This document shows, in pieces, positions 15,477-18,390 of a stretch of DNA of 18,390 bases. The stretch covers positions 1 through 18,390 of the forward strand of contig JASHUD010000181.1 of assembly GCA_030040215.1 (NCBI GenBank), written 5' to 3'. This DNA is from Methylovirgula sp. (GTDB lineage Bacteria; Pseudomonadota; Alphaproteobacteria; Rhizobiales; Beijerinckiaceae). Position numbers and translations under genes: made by a program. The stretch's first letter is position 1. Each line of letters starts with the position of its first letter. The notes beneath the pieces are model-generated. The model saw only the letters and a program-made list of their open reading frames with translations, ran no database searches and had not been told where the DNA came from.

Positions 15477-15501
15477 AACACCAGCGCGCTCGGCGGGTTC
15501 C
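15477..15501 (-). promoter_or_regulatory. Candidate EcfG promoter of the hopanoid-type operon
   Basis: On the minus strand GGAAC (15501-15497) is followed after 17 bases by GTT (15479-15477), the same layout as at 4541-4565 and the pattern known for EcfG/RpoE2 promoters. It lies in the 94-base gap between tyrS and the first operon gene, with a predicted leader of about 20 bases. EcfG is known to control the hopanoid methylase gene hpnP in Rhodopseudomonas palustris, so this control is plausible. Motif match only. Confidence 0.45.
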
Positions 15502-15543
15502 CAAGGCGACGCCCAGGCTTCACGCTCGGCGAGTGGGAAAGAC

Positions 15544-16806
15544 TTATCCCTCCGGCTTCAACAGGACGTGCCGTTTCTTGCCGAGCGAGAGCTTGATGAA
15601 CCCCTCGACGAGGTTCGCTTCGGTCAACGTGGCGCGTTCGTCGTCGAGCGTTGCGTCATTCACCTTGAGTCCGCCGCCCTTGATCTGCCGGCGCGCCTCG
15701 CCGGTCGAGCCGACGAGCCCGGCCCGTACGAACGCCGCAAGCGCGCCGATCCCCGCTGCCAGCTCGCGGCGCGGAACGTTTACGCTCGGCAACGTCTCGG
15801 CAAGCGCGCCTTCCTCGAAGGTGCGCCGCGCGGTTTCCGCCGCCTGTTGCGCGGCGGCGCGACCGTGCAGCAGCGCGGTCGCTTCGGTCGCCAGGGTTTT
15901 CTTCGCCTCGTTGATTTCGGAACTGCGCAACGCTTCGAGCCGGGCGATCTCGGCGAGCGGCAGTTCCGTGAACAGTTTCAGGAACCGCCCGACGTCGGCA
16001 TCCTCGACGTTGCGCCAATATTGCCAATAGTCGTAGCTGGAGAGCATGTCGGCATCGAGCCACACGGCGCCTTGCGCGGTCTTGCCCATCTTGGCGCCCG
16101 AAGCGGTCGCCAGAAGCGGCGAAGTGAGCCCATAGAGCTGCGCCGTTCCCATGCGTCGGCCGAGATCGATGCCGGTGACGATATTTCCCCATTGGTCGGA
16201 GCCGCCCATCTGTAGGCCGACGCCGTAACGCTTGTGAAGCTCGACGAAATCGTAGGCTTGCAAACACATGTAGTTGAATTCGAGGAACGAGAGTTCCTGA
16301 TCGCGATCGAGCCGCAGTTTGACGGAATCCATCGTCAGCATGCGGTTGACCGAAAAATGCCGGCCGACCTCGCGCAGGAAATCGATGTAGCGGAGGCCCA
16401 AGAGCCATTCGGAATTGTCGGGCATGATCGCGTCGGTCTTGCCCGCGCCGAAGCGCAGGAACTTAGCGAACGTCCGCTGGATCCCCGCCTTGTTGGCGGC
16501 GATCGTCTCTTCGGAAAGAAGCTTGCGGCTCTCGTCTTTGCCGGAAGGATCGCCGACCCGCGTCGTGCCGCCGCCGAGCAAAGCGACGGGCTTGCCGCCG
16601 GTCTTCTGCAGCCAGCGCAGCATCATGATCTGAATGAGCGAACCGACGTGCAGGGAAGGCGCGGTGCAATCAAATCCGATATAGCCGACGAGATCGCCGC
16701 TTTGCGCTTTTGAGTCGAGGCCGGCAAGATCCGAACATTGATGGAGAAAGCCGCGCTCGGCGAGCACGGTGAGAAAATCGGACTTCGGGCGAATTGTTTC
16801 GGGCAA
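15544..16806 (-). CDS. tyrS: Tyrosyl-tRNA synthetase
   Basis: TyrS charges tRNA-Tyr with tyrosine. The 420-residue product has the class I signatures: YIGFDCTAPSLHVGSL with the HIGH-type HVGS (53-56), QMGGSDQWGN for tyrosine binding (199-208), and KMGKT as KMSKS motif (239-243). A C-terminal S4 RNA-binding domain follows (about 350-415). The open frame reaches much further upstream, to 17124, but TTG at 16806 gives the normal family length and has AGAGGA at good spacing, and the extra residues upstream show no family similarity and overlap anmK. A likely promoter lies 20-50 bases upstream. It is divergent from anmK. Confidence 0.96.
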   Translation of the reverse strand: MPETIRPKSDFLTVLAERGFLHQCSDLAGLDSKAQSGDLVGYIGFDCTAPSLHVGSLIQIMMLRWLQKTGGKPVALLGGGTTRVGDPSGKDESRKLLSEETIAANKAGIQRTFAKFLRFGAGKTDAIMPDNSEWLLGLRYIDFLREVGRHFSVNRMLTMDSVKLRLDRDQELSFLEFNYMCLQAYDFVELHKRYGVGLQMGGSDQWGNIVTGIDLGRRMGTAQLYGLTSPLLATASGAKMGKTAQGAVWLDADMLSSYDYWQYWRNVEDADVGRFLKLFTELPLAEIARLEALRSSEINEAKKTLATEATALLHGRAAAQQAAETARRTFEEGALAETLPSVNVPRRELAAGIGALAAFVRAGLVGSTGEARRQIKGGGLKVNDATLDDERATLTEANLVEGFIKLSLGKKRHVLLKPEG

Positions 16807-16826
16807 GGGATCCTCTGGCGAGCGCG

Positions 16827-16854
16827 AACCTAGCCGCACGCCACCCAGCGTCAA
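16827..16854 (-). promoter_or_regulatory. Possible sigma-70-type promoter of tyrS
   Basis: On the minus strand TTGACG (16854-16849) is followed after 16 bases by TAGGTT (16832-16827). The -35 match is good (five of six), the -10 match is weak (three of six). The predicted leader would be very short (about 15 bases) but still holds the ribosome binding site. Confidence 0.35.
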
Positions 16855-16914
16855 GACCGAATCCTCAGCCTTCGCAAAGCCGCAAATCGCCGCGCCCCGA
16901 ATCGCCGCCGCATG

Positions 16915-16920
16915 TATAGT
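16915..16920 (+). promoter_or_regulatory. Possible -10 element of anmK
   Basis: TATAGT, within GTATAGTCGGG, lies 20 bases before the anmK ATG at 16941. A transcript starting about seven bases downstream would carry the GAGGGAA ribosome binding site. No clear -35 box is seen. The same octamer GTATAGTC precedes the AsmA-like gene. Confidence 0.35.
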
Positions 16921-16940
16921 CGGGCGCGAGGGAACGGCAA

Positions 16941-18038
16941 ATGTCTCTGCTACGCGCGCTCGGCCTGATGAGCGGCACGTCGATGGACGGCATCGACGTT
17001 GCTTATCTGGAGACCGACGGGATAGGGCAGGTGGCGGCGGGGCCGGCCCGCTCCTTTCCCTATGGCGCCGAAGATCGGGCTCTCCTACGCGGCGCGCTGA
17101 TCGAGGCAAGTCACCTCGATCCAAGCGATCGCGCCGCGCGCCCCGCCGTGCTCGGCGCGGCCGAGACGATGCTGACGGTGCGCCATGCCGAGGCGGTCGA
17201 ACGCTTTCTTGCGCTCGAACATGTGCCGAAACCGGAGATCGTTGGATTTCACGGCCAAACGGTGATCCATCGGCCCGCGCAACGGTTTACGGTTCAGATC
17301 GGCGACGGCGCGGCGCTCGCGCGCCGGCTCGGTTTGCCCGTGGTCTATGATTTTCGCGCCGCCGATGTCGCGGCCGGCGGCCAGGGCGCGCCATTGGTGC
17401 CGATCTATCATCAGGCGCTGGCCAAAGCCGCGGGGCTCGCCGGGCCGCTCGTCATTCTCAACATCGGCGGCGTCGCCAATCTCACCTTCCTTGCCGACGC
17501 CGATCCGATCGCCTTCGACACGGGCCCCGGCAACGCGCTCATCGACGATTTGATGCAGCGGCGCGCCGGCGTGAGCATGGACGAGGGCGGCGGCACCGCG
17601 GCTGCCGGCAAGGTCGACGTGGCGGCGCTTGCCGCGCTCCTCGCACATCCCTATTTCGACCTGCCGCCGCCGAAATCGATCGACCGAAATCTCTTTTCGA
17701 GCGCGCCGGTCGATTCCCTTTCGCTTGCCGATGCGGCCGCCACGTTGACGGCGTTCACCGCGCGGAGCATCGTCGCAGGCCTCGCGCATTTGCCTGGCAC
17801 GCCCGTCCTCGCCATCCTGTGCGGCGGCGGCGCCCATAACCTCACCTTGCGCTGGGATCTGATGCAGCAGATGCCGTGCGGGCTGATCCTCGCCGAAGCA
17901 ATCGGCTGGTCGACCGATGCAATGGAAGCACAGGCTTTTGCCTATCTCGCGGTGCGCCGGCTGAAGGATCTGCCGATCACGTTTCCGACGACGACCGGCG
18001 TGGAAAAACCGCTCCGCGGAGGCGTGCTCGTCTCCTAA
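16941..18038 (+). CDS. anmK: Anhydro-N-acetylmuramic acid kinase
   Basis: AnmK phosphorylates 1,6-anhydro-N-acetylmuramic acid released during peptidoglycan turnover, opening the anhydro ring so that the sugar can be recycled. The 365-residue product has the ATP-binding MSGTSMDGID (10-19), HGQTVIHRP, DFRAADVAAGGQGAPLVP, NIGGVANLT, DTGPGNALIDDL, PPPKSIDRNLF and the late CGGGAHN motif. The ATG at 16941 is preceded by GAGGGAA at good spacing. It is divergent from tyrS, an arrangement common in this class, and converges on the Crp-like fragment with a 7-base gap. Nothing unusual is seen. Confidence 0.97.
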   Translation: MSLLRALGLMSGTSMDGIDVAYLETDGIGQVAAGPARSFPYGAEDRALLRGALIEASHLDPSDRAARPAVLGAAETMLTVRHAEAVERFLALEHVPKPEIVGFHGQTVIHRPAQRFTVQIGDGAALARRLGLPVVYDFRAADVAAGGQGAPLVPIYHQALAKAAGLAGPLVILNIGGVANLTFLADADPIAFDTGPGNALIDDLMQRRAGVSMDEGGGTAAAGKVDVAALAALLAHPYFDLPPPKSIDRNLFSSAPVDSLSLADAAATLTAFTARSIVAGLAHLPGTPVLAILCGGGAHNLTLRWDLMQQMPCGLILAEAIGWSTDAMEAQAFAYLAVRRLKDLPITFPTTTGVEKPLRGGVLVS

Positions 18039-18045
18039 GGCTAGA

Positions 18046-18360
18046 TCAACGGCGGGCTGGCGGGACGGGTTCGGCGCGGCTCAGCGTCTTCAGTTCTTCT
18101 TCGTCGAGGATCTTGAGGCAGCGTTCGTCGAACTCGATGAGCCGCGTTTTGCGCAATCTCCGCAGCGTCTTGTTGGTATGCACCAAAGAGAGGCCGAGCG
18201 TATCGGCGAGATGCGTCTGGCGCAGCGCCAGATTGAACTTGCCGCGCTTCACCATGCCGAGGTCGCGCGCCTCGTCGAACAAGAACCAAAGCAGATAGGC
18301 GGCCGGCTTGAGTTCGTCAACGCGGATGGGTTTACGGTCCGCATGGTCTTCAGCGGCTGA
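18046..18360 (-). pseudogene. C-terminal fragment of a Crp/Fnr-family regulator, frame interrupted
   Basis: The conceptual translation contains a complete Crp-type helix-turn-helix: LRQTHLADTLGLSLVHTNKT is followed by a basic LRRLRKTRLIEF and a short C-terminal tail. The preceding AAYLLWFLFDEARDLGMV corresponds to the end of the dimerisation helix of such regulators, so the frame should continue into a cyclic-nucleotide-like sensor domain. Instead a TAA stands at 18361-18363, and neither other minus-strand frame in the last 30 bases reads like the family. The only start in frame is a TTG at 18282, without a ribosome binding site and already inside the conserved part. It is therefore either a decayed regulator, a frameshifted gene or sequence error, or, less likely, a 78-residue stand-alone DNA-binding protein (18046-18282). 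Confidence 0.55.
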
Positions 18361-18390
18361 TTACCGGTCGGCCGGCTCGACGCGCGTCGG

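Noticed and set aside
15485..15530. Direct repeat of CGCTCGGCG in the tyrS-operon gap, examined as a possible RNA gene or repeat element
   Set aside because: The repeated unit is only nine GC-rich bases, no stable fold or cloverleaf could be drawn, and no terminator run of T follows.
16807..17124. Long N-terminal extension of tyrS
   Set aside because: The added residues overlap anmK and show no synthetase features. TTG at 16806 with AGAGGA upstream gives the normal length.

Overview
The window looks like chromosomal DNA of a GC-rich alphaproteobacterium, most likely a hopanoid-making member of the Hyphomicrobiales. The evidence is the gene types (a ccmF-ccmH pair, plsY-dprA, divergent tyrS/anmK, hpnI/hpnK), a palindromic repeat of a style common in rhizobial genomes, and promoter motifs resembling those of the alphaproteobacterial stress sigma factor EcfG. 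The genus cannot be fixed from this sequence. No tRNA, rRNA, CRISPR array, transposase or phage gene is visible, and no gene-free stretch exceeds 300 bases.

Left part (1-3790, + strand): the 3' part of ccmF overlaps ccmH (both cytochrome c maturation). After a short gap come plsY (phospholipid synthesis) and dprA (DNA uptake/processing), which share an ATGA overlap. The 5' end of ccmH carries an in-frame palindromic repeat that appears to be translated.

Middle part (3807-6563, - strand): a small conserved-looking hypothetical gene with a good sigma-70-like promoter; a small secreted protein with a strong ribosome binding site, a perfect intrinsic terminator and an EcfG-like promoter; a membrane-anchored M23 peptidase; and a BCP-type peroxiredoxin that lacks the usual resolving cysteine. 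Diverging from the peroxiredoxin is a 3.6-kb + strand gene for a giant AsmA/YhdP-like envelope protein.

Right part (10374-16806, - strand): five tightly packed genes run GT2 glycosyltransferase, AI-2E-family permease, YkoP-like protein, hpnI, hpnK. Two junctions are ATGA overlaps, one is a 26-base overlap and one a 16-base gap. HpnI and HpnK are the glycosyltransferase and deacetylase of hopanoid head-group synthesis; the usual third partner, HpnJ, is not here. An EcfG-like promoter lies just upstream of the first gene. I read this as a stress-linked hopanoid or surface-lipid glycosylation operon whose first three genes have no assigned role, and it is the most interesting part of the window. 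Upstream of it is tyrS, divergent from anmK (peptidoglycan recycling). The window ends with the C-terminal DNA-binding part of a Crp/Fnr regulator whose reading frame is cut by a stop codon.
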